64,000 nt of DNA. Origin: CAVRXT01 sp963725655 (lineage in GTDB: Bacteria; Acidobacteriota; Terriglobia; Acidiferrales; UBA7541). Within the stretch, counting starts at the first letter, position 1. Every line of letters begins with the position of its first letter. Where the stretch lies: the NCBI GenBank assembly GCA_963725655.1, contig CAVRYY010000001.1:620001-684000 (forward strand). Direction: 5' to 3'. The translations under genes were made by a program, and so were the position numbers. Below are positions 50,911 to 60,030 of this stretch, piece after piece. The notes under the pieces were generated by a model. That model searched no databases and was not told where the DNA came from. It was given only the letters and a program-made list of their open reading frames with translations.

Positions 50911-51872
50911 AACGCCTTTTTTTGATCGATACGGATACGGCTTCCGATGACGCGGTTGCGCTGGTCATGGCGCTGCGGTATCCGGACGTTGAGGTTGTGG
51001 CCATCACCACGGTAGCGGGGAACGTGGATGTGGAGCAGGCTTCCCGCAATGCCTTATACACTGCCGAGCTCTGCGATTCGAACGTGCCGGTATTTACCGG
51101 CGCAGGCCAACCGCTGAAACGGGGGCACGTGAGCGCGGACTGGTTTCACGGACGCGACGGGTTGGGCGATCGCGGGTACCCGCGGCCATTTCGCGCCCCG
51201 GAAGCAAAGAGCGCTCCCGATGCGATCGTCGATACGATTGCCGCACACCCAGGGCTGACGATGGTGACGCTCGGACCGCTGACCAATGTCGCTCTGGCGT
51301 TGCAAAGGGAGCCGGGCATTGCGGCGAAAGTCGGGCGCTGCGTGCTGATGGGAGGCGCGCCGTGCTGCGAAGGAAACGTTACGCCCGCGGCCGAGTACAA
51401 CATCTGGTGCGATCCGGAAGCAGCGCGCATTGTGGTGAGAAGCGGCATGCCGATTGAACTGGTTGGCTGGCATCTTTGCCGCGGCGAAGCGGTCGTGAAT
51501 GCGTCAGACATCCAGAGGATCCTGAGCTTCCGCACGCCGGTCGCCAAATTTGCGATCGAGTGCAACAGCAGAGCGCAAGAAGCGTTCCTCGAGCAGACTG
51601 GGGAGCACGGGATATCTCTGCCCGACCCGGTGGCCATGGCCATCGCGTTGGATCCCTCGATCGTTACTTCGCAATCGGCACATTTCCTGGATGTGGAGAC
51701 GGAAAGCGAACTCACCCGCGGAATGACCGTAGTTGACCGTCTCAACGTCGCGGCCGACGAACGCAACCGCGATATCTGGGCCGCGCACCTCGCCGCAGGA
51801 AACAAGGCGAAGATCTTCTGGACCATCGACAACGCCCGCTGGAAACAGAGTCTCTTCGCCGCGCTCAGGTAG
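50907..51872 (+). CDS. Nucleoside hydrolase (IunH family)
   Basis: 321 residues. The calcium-binding signature LIDTDTASDDAVALVMALRYPDVEVVAITTVAGNVDVEQASRNALY is at the N terminus, and the C-terminal D in the Asp-box EYNIWCDPEAARIVV with the His (VGWHLCRGEAV) completes the site. Cleaves the N-glycosidic bond of ribonucleosides. ATG overlaps the previous stop by four bases. Confidence 0.92.
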   Translation: MKRLFLIDTDTASDDAVALVMALRYPDVEVVAITTVAGNVDVEQASRNALYTAELCDSNVPVFTGAGQPLKRGHVSADWFHGRDGLGDRGYPRPFRAPEAKSAPDAIVDTIAAHPGLTMVTLGPLTNVALALQREPGIAAKVGRCVLMGGAPCCEGNVTPAAEYNIWCDPEAARIVVRSGMPIELVGWHLCRGEAVVNASDIQRILSFRTPVAKFAIECNSRAQEAFLEQTGEHGISLPDPVAMAIALDPSIVTSQSAHFLDVETESELTRGMTVVDRLNVAADERNRDIWAAHLAAGNKAKIFWTIDNARWKQSLFAALR

Positions 51873-51912
51873 TCATCCGAGCAAAACAGGAATCGATGGG
51901 AGGGCCATTTAT

Positions 51913-52278
51913 ATGAGCTATAAGGCGATCAATTTTCAGCAGAAGTTCGGACTGTTCGCGGAGAAATGGAGCCCTAAGGTAGTCGCCGAAATGAATGATT
52001 ATCAATTCAAGATCGTGAAGCTGGAAGGCGACTTCGTTTGGCACGACCATAAGGATACCGACGAGACGTTCATCGTTGTCGAAGGCAACCTGCGAATTGA
52101 CTTTCGCGACGGCGCCGTCAACGTCGCGGCCGGCGAGATGTTCGTGGTTCCCAAGGGCGTCGAGCACAAGCCGTATGCCGAGAACGAAGTGAAGCTATTG
52201 CTCATCGAGCCGCGCGGAGTGTTGAATACAGGCCACGAGGGTGGCGCGCGGACCGCCGAGAATGACGTTTGGATCTAA
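51913..52278 (+). CDS. Cupin-domain protein
   Basis: 121 residues from the ATG at 51913, with GGGAGGG about 9 bases upstream. One cupin barrel with motif 1 FVWHDHKDTDETFIVVEGNLRIDF (His/His/Glu) and motif 2 FVVPKGVEHKPYA (His). A mononuclear metal-binding protein with unknown substrate, in the family that includes small sugar-isomerase-like and dioxygenase cupins. Stands alone, 40 bases after the nucleoside hydrolase. Confidence 0.85.
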   Translation: MSYKAINFQQKFGLFAEKWSPKVVAEMNDYQFKIVKLEGDFVWHDHKDTDETFIVVEGNLRIDFRDGAVNVAAGEMFVVPKGVEHKPYAENEVKLLLIEPRGVLNTGHEGGARTAENDVWI

Positions 52279-52418
52279 GTAGCTCACGTGGGCCGATAAG
52301 CCGCCTCTTCGGAAACTGCCCCAACACTTTGGCCGCGGCTGGCTTTCTTTTCCGATCGCAATTCTCGTAGACTGGGGCGCGGTCTGGATTCCGCTGCAAA
52401 TCCCTGCGGACCTGTGCC

Positions 52419-54221
52419 ATGCCAGTCGAAGCCCCCACAACGCGAAGTCCTGCGCACGCCGAATACACCCGACGGCTGGGCGAGTTGCGCGCCGAGCAAG
52501 CCGCTTTCCAGCGCCGCCACGAACAGCTTGGGATTGCCAAAGTGATCGTGGCGGTGGCCGCCGTATTCTTCTTTATTGCCGGCATTGCCGCCCGGCACAT
52601 CTCCCTTTGGATTCTCATTCCGGTGGCGGTCTTCGTGCTGCTGGAGGTGACGCATGGGCGGGTGATGCAAAACCTGCGGCGGTGCGCGCGCCTGCGCGCG
52701 TTCTACGAGCGCGGTCTCGCACGCCTGGATAACACCTGGATGGGGACCGGAGAAACCGGCGAGCGCTTTCTGGATCCGGCGCACCTCTACGCGCGCGATC
52801 TGGATCTCTTTGGCAGGGGTTCGCTGTTTGAGTTGCTGTGCACGGCGCGCACCCGTGCCGGCGAGCAGGCGCTGGCGGGTTGGTTGCTGGCGTCGGCGGA
52901 TGCGGCGGAGATCGGCGCGCGGCAGATGGCGATCGTCGAGCTGCGCGACCGACTCGATCTGCGCGAAGACCTGGCGGTGCTGGGAGAAAGCGTCCGCGTA
53001 GGGATTCAGCCGGATGCCTTGGTGGCTTGGGCGGAAGGCGAGCCAGTATTTCCGTCGGGTGCGGAGCGCACTGCGGCGACGGCACTGGCCGTGCTGTGGG
53101 TGCTGAGCCTGGCCGCATGGGCCGCGTGGGGCTGGCTGGTGGTCGCGCTGGCCAGCAGTTTATTGAACGTGTGGTTCAGCTATCGATATCGCGATCGCCA
53201 ACGAATTTTCATCAAGCCGCTCGAGGATGCTGCACGGGACGTGGGCCTGCTCTCTGAAGTGCTGGCGCGGCTGGAGCGCGAGAAATTTACATCGGCAAAG
53301 CTGGCTGCTCTTCAGGCCCAGCTGCTGACAGCAGGCATCGCTCCCTCGCGCGCTTTGGCGGCTCTGCGCAAACTGGTGGAACGGCTGGAATCGCGGCGCA
53401 ATCCATTTCTTGGTTTCGTGGATCCTTTTGTATTTTGGACCTTACAGCTCTCATTCGCGCTGGAGGCGTGGCGCAAGAAGTTTGGTCCGGCGTTGCGCGG
53501 GTACGTGGACGCGATTGGCGAGATGGAAGCGCTACTGGCGCTGGCTGGGTACGCTTACGAAAATCCCGCTGATGTTTTTGCGGAGTTCGCGGAGGACGCG
53601 CCCTGCTTTGAAGCGCAAGCGTTCGCCCATCCTTTACTACCGGCGGAGCGGGCGGTGCGCAACGATTTGAAGCTCGACCGCGAATTACAGCTCATGATTA
53701 TCAGCGGCCCGAACATGGCCGGAAAAAGCACATTCGTCCGCGCGGTGGGGACCAATGCGGTGCTGGCGCTGTGCGGGGCGCCGGTGCGAGCGCGACGATT
53801 GCGCATCTCACGCCTCGCGGTGTGCGCGTCGATCTGCATACTCGATTCCTTGCAGGGAGGCATGTCGCATTTCTATGCGGAGATTGCGCGTCTGAAGCAG
53901 ATTACCGACGCGGCGGGCGGCTCTTTGCCGGTGCTGTTCCTGCTCGACGAATTGCTGCAAGGCACCAACTCGCACGACCGGCGCATTGGCTCCGCCGCGG
54001 TGGTGAAAAGCCTGGTAGCCCACGGCGCGATTGGGATGGTCACCACGCACGATTTGGCGCTCACGCAGATTGCGGATTCGTTGGGAACGCGTGCCACGAA
54101 TGTGCATTTTGAGGATCGCCTGGAGGATGGAAAGCTTATTTTCGAGTATCGATTGAGCCCAGGAATCGTGCAGACCAGCAACGCGCTCGATTTAATGCGG
54201 TCGATCGGACTTGAGGTGTGA
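52419..54221 (+). CDS. Membrane-associated MutS-related ATPase
   Basis: 600 residues. Two hydrophobic segments near the N terminus (IVAVAAVFFFIAGIA and WILIPVAVFVLLEV, about 48-76) and a second hydrophobic pair (TALAVLWVLSLAAWAAWGWLVVALASSLL, about 228-250) put it in the membrane. The C-terminal part is the MutS ABC ATPase domain: Walker A GPNMAGKST at about 430-438, then the signature CASICILDSLQGGMSHFYAEIARLKQ and FLLDELLQGTNSHDRRIGSA (Walker B and D-loop). The mismatch-binding N-terminal domains of MutS are missing. A MutS-like family of unknown function. Confidence 0.88.
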   Translation: MPVEAPTTRSPAHAEYTRRLGELRAEQAAFQRRHEQLGIAKVIVAVAAVFFFIAGIAARHISLWILIPVAVFVLLEVTHGRVMQNLRRCARLRAFYERGLARLDNTWMGTGETGERFLDPAHLYARDLDLFGRGSLFELLCTARTRAGEQALAGWLLASADAAEIGARQMAIVELRDRLDLREDLAVLGESVRVGIQPDALVAWAEGEPVFPSGAERTAATALAVLWVLSLAAWAAWGWLVVALASSLLNVWFSYRYRDRQRIFIKPLEDAARDVGLLSEVLARLEREKFTSAKLAALQAQLLTAGIAPSRALAALRKLVERLESRRNPFLGFVDPFVFWTLQLSFALEAWRKKFGPALRGYVDAIGEMEALLALAGYAYENPADVFAEFAEDAPCFEAQAFAHPLLPAERAVRNDLKLDRELQLMIISGPNMAGKSTFVRAVGTNAVLALCGAPVRARRLRISRLAVCASICILDSLQGGMSHFYAEIARLKQITDAAGGSLPVLFLLDELLQGTNSHDRRIGSAAVVKSLVAHGAIGMVTTHDLALTQIADSLGTRATNVHFEDRLEDGKLIFEYRLSPGIVQTSNALDLMRSIGLEV

Positions 54222-54567
54222 ACCAGCGCTAGACAAAGCGGAAGCCCGTCGCCAGGGAAATAACGTCGATTTTGTTGCTGTTCAGCGAATCCCCGCCATT
54301 TGTTTTCATAGAGATCGAAGGGGGTATCTCTACCTTGTTGCTATTCAGATTCCGCGTCGTTTCTCGCGAAGCGGTGTATCCGGGTACCATCGGAAATGCG
54401 GCTGAAGGAACGTCAAAGTTCGAGAATTGAAACCAGGCTAACAGATCGCACGGCGACAAAATATCCGTTTAATAATCGATGAGCGACAGCGACGCAAGGC
54501 GGAGGTGCGCGATGATGGGGCGCCAGAAATTTCATCCGGATGACGGGATGACCCGGGTCAAAATCCC
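54222..54567. other. 346-base gap with an unassigned repeated frame
   Basis: No real gene was accepted. A leftward frame 54229-54459 (TTG, 76 codons) carries a twofold internal repeat, LNSNKVEI / LNSNKIDV, with nucleotide similarity at about 54270 and 54332 (TTGTTGCTG/ATTCAG). It may be a remnant of a repeat protein. No other feature is recognised. Confidence 0.3.
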
Positions 54568-55747
54568 CTACTCTAACCCTACGCCGCGGGTCAAAACTCC
54601 GGCGACGTGCAGATCCGGGGTTAACACCACCAAATCGGCGTCGGCGCCTGGCGCTAGCGTTCCTTTCTTTCCGGCCAAGCCCAAACGCCGCGCGGGATAC
54701 AGCGTGGCCATCCGCACCGCCTCGATCAGCGGCACGCCGATCGCAACCAGATTGCGGAGCGCGCGATCCAGGGTGAGGGTGCTGCCTGCCAGCTTGCCTT
54801 CGCTGTTGCGTACGACGCCTCCGCTTACTTCCACTTCAAAATTTCCCAGGCGGTAGCGGCCATCCGGGCGTCCGGTGGCGGACGTGCCGTCGCTGACGGC
54901 GATCACGGTGCCGTTGGATTTCGCGGCGAGGAGCACCTGCATGGCCGGGTTGGCCACGTGCACGCCGTCGGCGATGATCTCTGCGGTGACGTCGGGATCG
55001 GTGAGCACCGCGCCGAGCACTCCGGGATCACGATGCGAAAATGGGCGCATGGCGTTGAAAACGTGGACGGCGTGGCGAGCGCCGCGGTCGATTGCCGCTC
55101 GAGCTTGCTCGTAGGTGGCGTCGGTGTGGCCCAGGCCCGCCACCAGCCCCGCGGTTGTGGCGGCGGAGATTATGCTCCAGGCCGCCCTCGAGTTCGGGCG
55201 CCACGGTGAGCATGCGCGCGCAGCCGTCCGCCGCGTCGAGAAAGCGGCGGAAGAGTTCGAGCGATGGAGGCGCGATCTGATTTTCCGGATGGACGCCGCG
55301 CCGCAGCTTGCTGATGAATGGTCCTTCGAGATGAATTCCCAGAATTTCTGCCGCTGGAGTCGAGTGGGGCCCTTCGAACGCCTGACCGTTGTGAATATAG
55401 CTGGCGATCGCCGCCAGGCTGCGGATGGTTTCTTCCGGCGACGCGGTGACGGTGGTGGCGACGATCGAAGTGGTGCCGAAGCGCGCCACGGTTTCGGCGA
55501 TCCGGCGCAGCGCTTCGGGAGTGCCTTCCATCACGTCATGGCCGCCCGCGCCGTGAATGTGTACGTCCACAAATCCGGGCGCAACGATCATGCCGGTGGC
55601 GACGCAATCGTCAGCGCCGGCGGGGATTTCCACTTCATCGCGATGTCCGACCGCGGTGATTTTCCCGTCTTCGACAACCACGATCCCGTCGGGGATGGCT
55701 TCGTGCGGGGTGAGAACCTGGCTGGCGTGGACGACGAGCGCATTCAT
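54568..55747 (-). pseudogene. nagA: N-acetylglucosamine-6-phosphate deacetylase, frameshifted
   Basis: The gene is in two frames. The N-terminal frame (55028-55747, ATG at 55747) reads MNALVVHASQVLTPHEAIPDGI..., the metal motif APGFVDVHIHGAGGHDVMEG, and SILGIHLEGPFIS, then loses homology after TVAPELEGGLE. The C-terminal frame (54568-55143 and a little upstream) continues with ISAATTAGLVAGLGHTDATYEQARAAIDRGARHAVHVFNAMRPF, AEIIADGVHVANPAM and AVSDGTSATGRPDG. The break is at about 55167-55172, where one extra base (or a two-base deletion) must be corrected. Restored, it would be about 390 residues and complete. It deacetylates GlcNAc-6-P in amino sugar use. Either recent loss or sequencing error. 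Confidence 0.88.
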
Positions 55748-56137
55748 GGCGGGGTCTATGGTACTCGAAGTGAAACGCGATTATCTCACGCGCAAACGCG
55801 TGCTTTTCCTAAAGCTAACGGCACGCCGCAGCGTGAATTCGAGCGAGTTCAACCTTCAAAGTTCAACCCATCAAAATTCGGAAATTGACGCGCCGGCTTC
55901 CGGTAAGTACAATTTCCGAACTGCGATTTCGAGGTGCTCGGAAACGCAGATCTCAACTGTGGAGGCGCCTGTGAAAACCATTACCAGAGTTTTCGCGGGT
56001 GGGTGTGTCTGCGCGGTTGGCATGAACTAAGCGAGTCACCCCCTCCCGCATTTCCAATTCCCGACAATTAGACTGCGTTTGTTATTGGCCCTAGCGGCAG
56101 CCGCGTGGCGTTTTTGCGGTTGCGGGAGGATATATCC
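55748..56137. other. Intergenic region with an RBS-bearing 19-codon ORF
   Basis: A plus-strand mini-frame at 55971-56030 (GTG start, GGAGG 7 bases upstream) encodes 19 residues (VKTITRVFAGGCVCAVGMN) and then stops. It looks like the start of a signal peptide or a leader peptide; it ends about 105 bases before the rsgA start. Apart from this and A/T-rich GTACAATTTCC-type sequence no feature is recognised. Confidence 0.35.
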
Positions 56138-57211
56138 GTGTTTCTTTCTCGATGGGGATGGAATCCGTACTTTGAGGCGATGTGGAATGATGGAAGCAGG
56201 GAAAGCGCTGTGCCGGCGCGGGTGGTGGCGCAGCACCGTAAGCTGTGGCGCATCGCAGGAGTGTTCGGAGAATGTTGGGCGGAAGCTAGCGGGAAACTAC
56301 GGCTCGCCGCGGACGAAGGCGCGGAATGGCCCGCAGTGGGCGACTGGGTGTCGGTGGAACTCCAGGCAGTAGACGCCACCGCCGTGATTCGCGGAGTCTT
56401 GCCTCGGCGCAGCCAATTCGTGCGCAAATCGCCAGGAAAGACGGTCGAAGAACAAATAATCGCAGCGAATGTGGACACCGCGCTGGTGACGTGTGCGTTG
56501 GATGGCGATTTCAATCCCCGCCGCGTAGAGCGCTACCTCGCGCAGTGCTGGGAATCCGGCGCCAAGCCGATCCTGATTTTGAACAAAGCCGATCTGTGCG
56601 CAGACACGGGTGGGAAGGTGGCCGAGATGAAACGCGTGACGCAAGGCGCGCCGGTGTGCGTTGTGAGCGGAAAGACCGGTGAAGGAATGGAGGAAATCGA
56701 GCCGTTCCTCCTTCCCGGAATTACGTTGGTGCTGCTGGGTTCTTCCGGGGTGGGGAAATCGACGCTGGCGAATCGGCTCACGGGGCGTTCACTACAAAAA
56801 ATAAGAGACGTGCGCGCGAGCGACAGCCGCGGCCGGCACACTACCACGGCACGTCAACTCTTCGCTTTACCATGCGGAGCGCTGCTGATCGATACGCCCG
56901 GGTTGCGCGAATTGCAGCTATGGGATGCGGAGGAAGGGCTGGCGCAAACTTTTGCGGATATCGATTCGCTGGCGGCACGGTGCCGATTCAGCAATTGCGG
57001 TCATGAAGCGGAACCCGATTGTGCGGTGCGAGCGGCGCTGTCCGCGGGAACGTTGGACGCGGGACGGCTCGAGAATCGCAAGAAGCTGATGCGCGAGCAG
57101 GAATTTCTCCGGCGGAAGATCGATCCAAAAGCACGATTCGAAGAGAAGCAGCGGATCAAACAGTTGCACCGAGAGGTTCGAGAAATATACCAGCACATCA
57201 AACCAAGGTAG
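56138..57211 (+). CDS. rsgA: Small-subunit ribosomal GTPase RsgA
   Basis: 357 residues from the GTG at 56138, chosen for GGGAGGA at 56124-56130 with 7-base spacing; a GTG at 56105 has no RBS. Circularly permuted GTPase: OB fold first (EWPAVGDWVSVE), then NKADL (G4), GSSGVGKSTLANRL (G1, residues 201-208), DTPGLRE (G3), and a zinc site CRFSNCGHEAEPDCAV. Assists late 30S maturation. The C-terminal helix is Lys/Arg-rich. Confidence 0.95.
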   Translation: MFLSRWGWNPYFEAMWNDGSRESAVPARVVAQHRKLWRIAGVFGECWAEASGKLRLAADEGAEWPAVGDWVSVELQAVDATAVIRGVLPRRSQFVRKSPGKTVEEQIIAANVDTALVTCALDGDFNPRRVERYLAQCWESGAKPILILNKADLCADTGGKVAEMKRVTQGAPVCVVSGKTGEGMEEIEPFLLPGITLVLLGSSGVGKSTLANRLTGRSLQKIRDVRASDSRGRHTTTARQLFALPCGALLIDTPGLRELQLWDAEEGLAQTFADIDSLAARCRFSNCGHEAEPDCAVRAALSAGTLDAGRLENRKKLMREQEFLRRKIDPKARFEEKQRIKQLHREVREIYQHIKPR

Positions 57212-57301
57212 CGTCGCGCGAAGCGTTTAGAGACCCAGCCGAATATGACGGAGAGAATCGCGGTAAACCATGCGACCGGAAGGCGGGTCGGTTAGGCGGG
57301 A

Positions 57302-59554
57302 CTACTCTGGATACAGGCGGTCAAATTCCGGGTCGCCATGAAGCATGGCCAGGTCCGGATCGCGGCGGGTCCACACGGCATCCTTGGAACCGGCTTCCCA
57401 GGCTTTGCGCAAGGCATTCAGAGCTTCGGTCTTTTTGTCCAGGACGCAGTAGACGCACGCCGCGTTGTAGAGAATCGAGGCTTCGTTAGCGCGCAAGGTG
57501 ACCGCCAGGTCGAGTTCACGCAGGGCGTCTTCCTCCCGATTCAACCGGGCGTAGTTGGCGCCGAGCAGGATGCGCGCGCGGGCGTCTTCGGGAACGTGTT
57601 TCAAGTGGTTCTCGAGCGCGACGCTGAATCTCTCGGTCATGCTGACTTTGGCTTTTTCTCTTGGCAATGCGCCGAGAGCGTTCAGGATAGGGACGAAAAC
57701 GTTGTAGTCCTCGCCGCTGGCCTCGATGGCGGATTCCGAAACGTCCAGAACTTCCTGGGAGCGTCCCGCGGCAAAGAGGGCGCGGCAGAGCAAGTAAAAC
57801 GCGCCGTCACAGTCGCGTTTGCGTTCAATGGCCTTTTTGACCATGCGCACGGCTTCGTCGTACAGCCCGGCGGCGTAGAGCACCCACGCCTGGCTGACGT
57901 GCGTTTCAGGGAGGTCCCAGCGCAGGGCGACGGCCCTGCCGGAAGCCTCGCGGGCGCGTTCGACCCATATCTGATCGCGGCTGAAGAAGGAGTAGTACAT
58001 CGCGCAGGCGTTGGCGCTGGCGGCGTAGGCCAGGGCGAAGCTGGGGTCAAGGGTGACCGCGTTTTCGAACATTTGCAGCGCGAACTCGACATCCTGGCGA
58101 GTGAGCCGCCGGGCGTAGCGTTTGCCGCGCAGGTACAGATCGTAGGCCTGCAAGTTTTCCGTGGGCTTATCGGCCAGGGCTTCGAGCTCCTGCGGCGAGA
58201 GCGTTACCCGCAGGGCCTCGGCGATCTTGCGGGCCATTTCGTCTTGTACTTCGAAAACGTCCTTCATCTCGCGGTCGAAGCGTTCCGACCACAGCGGAAA
58301 ATCGGTGTGGGTATCCACGAGCTGGGCGCTGATGCGCAGTCGGGCGCCCGCACGTCGCAACGTCCCGGTGAGGACATACGCCGCGCCGAGTTGCTGGCCA
58401 ATCTGTGCCGGAGTTACCGGCTTGTCGCGGAAAGCCAGAACGGTGGGACGAGAAAAAGTGTTCAGGCCGCGGATCTTGGAGAGTTCGGTGATGATGTCTT
58501 CAGTGATGCCGTCGCGCAGGTATTCGTCTTCCTTGGCGCCGCTCAGGTTTTCGAAGTAGAGCACGGCAACCGACTTTTTCGCCGGCACTGCGCTCACGGC
58601 GGCGGCTGGCGCAGCCGGGGGCTGGGTCTTTTCGGCCGATGGGCGGCGACTCGAGTCCAGGTCCCGCTTGAGACGCTTCAGGTCGGCGCGAAGTTCGCCG
58701 GCGGTCTGGTAACGCATGTCGGTATCTTTTTCGAGCGCCTTGCCGAAGATATTCTCGATGGCCAAGGGCAACCGGGAATTCAACTTCGTTGCGGGAGCTA
58801 CGTCGGAATGCAAGATGCCGTCGAAAATTAACGCAGGCGTCGAGCCGGCGAAAGGGACCATACCGGTGGCCATCTCGTAGAGCACCACGCCCAACGAAAA
58901 CAGATCAGAACGGGCGTCCAGCTCTTCGCCGCGCGCCTGTTCCGGCGACATGTACGCGACGGTGCCCATGGAGCTGCCCGGGCTGGTGAGAAGATCGCCG
59001 GCGCCGAACTGCGTCTGAGTGGGCATCGAACTTTCGTCTGCCGACTCGGGCTTCTGGGGCCGATTCACTGCCAGCTTGGCGAGGCCGAAGTCCAGGATCT
59101 TCGCCGGACCCTTCTCAACCAGGAAAATATTGGCGGGCTTGATGTCGCGGTGAACGATGCCCTTGGTGTGGGCCGCTTCCAGGCCATCGGAGATTTGAAT
59201 GCCGATGTCCAGAAGTTCGGATATGGCGATCTGCTTGCCGGCAATGCGATGCTTGACGGTCTGGCCCTCGAGCAGTTCCATGGCTATGAACGGACGGCCT
59301 TCGAACTCTCCAATATCGTAAATGGTGCAGATGTTCGGATGATTGAGCGAGGATGCGGCTCGAGCTTCGCGGCGAAACCGCTCGACTGCCTGGGGGTCCT
59401 GGGAGATGTCGTCAGGAAGAAACTTCAGCGCCACGCTCCGGCCGAGGCGGGTGTCCTTAGCGTTGTAGACCACGCCCATGCCCCCGCCGCCAACCTTGTC
59501 CAGGACGGTGTAGTGGGAGATGGTGCGGCCAATAATGGAGGAAGTGTCAGGCAT
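57302..59554 (-). CDS. Serine/threonine protein kinase with TolB-like domain and TPRs
   Basis: 750 residues. Kinase domain (about 14-295): Gly-rich GGGGMGVVY, Lys44 (VALKF), HRD 135-137 (IVHRDIKPAN), DFG 155-157, and APE-like SPEQARGEELDARSDLFSLG. A Pro/Ala linker follows; then a TolB-N-like domain (KSVAVLYFENLSGAKEDEYLRDGITEDIITELSKI, about 324-450), and about six TPR-like repeats to the end. No transmembrane segment is seen, unlike most PASTA kinases. A signalling kinase of the type common in Acidobacteria; targets unknown. ATG at 59554; it diverges from the small basic protein gene. Confidence 0.9.
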   Translation of the reverse strand: MPDTSSIIGRTISHYTVLDKVGGGGMGVVYNAKDTRLGRSVALKFLPDDISQDPQAVERFRREARAASSLNHPNICTIYDIGEFEGRPFIAMELLEGQTVKHRIAGKQIAISELLDIGIQISDGLEAAHTKGIVHRDIKPANIFLVEKGPAKILDFGLAKLAVNRPQKPESADESSMPTQTQFGAGDLLTSPGSSMGTVAYMSPEQARGEELDARSDLFSLGVVLYEMATGMVPFAGSTPALIFDGILHSDVAPATKLNSRLPLAIENIFGKALEKDTDMRYQTAGELRADLKRLKRDLDSSRRPSAEKTQPPAAPAAAVSAVPAKKSVAVLYFENLSGAKEDEYLRDGITEDIITELSKIRGLNTFSRPTVLAFRDKPVTPAQIGQQLGAAYVLTGTLRRAGARLRISAQLVDTHTDFPLWSERFDREMKDVFEVQDEMARKIAEALRVTLSPQELEALADKPTENLQAYDLYLRGKRYARRLTRQDVEFALQMFENAVTLDPSFALAYAASANACAMYYSFFSRDQIWVERAREASGRAVALRWDLPETHVSQAWVLYAAGLYDEAVRMVKKAIERKRDCDGAFYLLCRALFAAGRSQEVLDVSESAIEASGEDYNVFVPILNALGALPREKAKVSMTERFSVALENHLKHVPEDARARILLGANYARLNREEDALRELDLAVTLRANEASILYNAACVYCVLDKKTEALNALRKAWEAGSKDAVWTRRDPDLAMLHGDPEFDRLYPE

Positions 59555-59762
59555 CGGCCATGCAGTTTACTCCAATGCAGGCAAATTGCCCAATATGGAG
59601 CTGGCCACCCAGGTCATCTCGGATCGCCGGGGATGGCTTAGCTAGCGTGCTGGGTTATTCGCACAGTCCCAGACGAACGTGGCGAGTTGACGGCCGGCGG
59701 CTTTGCTTCTGGGGCTGGGTCCGTTACACTTCAAGCGCGCACTAATTCAACGGGAGGGTGGT

Positions 59763-59933
59763 ATGTCGGCTGACAAGAGATTCATGGCTTGGAAGAGGCA
59801 CCAGCGGCGGCGCAAGGCTGCCAAGGCCAAAGTGAAAGAATACGATCAGGGCAAGATCAAGCACGACCAGCTCAACTCGCTGGCCCAGGTATTCCACGCC
59901 CGCAAGATGCGATTCCTCACCAAGGCGTCCTAA
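59763..59933 (+). CDS. Small basic protein of unknown function
   Basis: 56 residues from the ATG at 59763 with GGGAGGGTGGT upstream. Lys/Arg-rich with two helix-like halves (WKRHQRRRKAAKAKVKEYDQGKIKHDQLNSLAQVFHARKMRF). No family recognised; the high positive charge suggests nucleic-acid or ribosome binding. It is followed 8 bases later by a strong rho-independent terminator, which supports a genuine, independently transcribed gene. Confidence 0.6.
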   Translation: MSADKRFMAWKRHQRRRKAAKAKVKEYDQGKIKHDQLNSLAQVFHARKMRFLTKAS

Positions 59934-59941
59934 AATGGAAA

Positions 59942-59967
59942 GGGCGGTTCGGTGTTCCGAACCGCCC
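59942..59967 (+). terminator. Rho-independent terminator after small basic protein
   Basis: A perfect 11-base-pair stem GGGCGGTTCGG (59942-59952), loop TGTT, and CCGAACCGCCC (59957-59967), followed by TCGATTTTATTCTTTT. It is the strongest terminator in the window. It ends the 56-residue gene and may also stop the convergent gene at 60031 from the other side. Confidence 0.93.
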
Positions 59968-60030
59968 TCGATTTTATTCTTTTACCGCGATTAATCCGCC
60001 GCAGGTTCTGGCCCGAGACGGAATTCCAGT

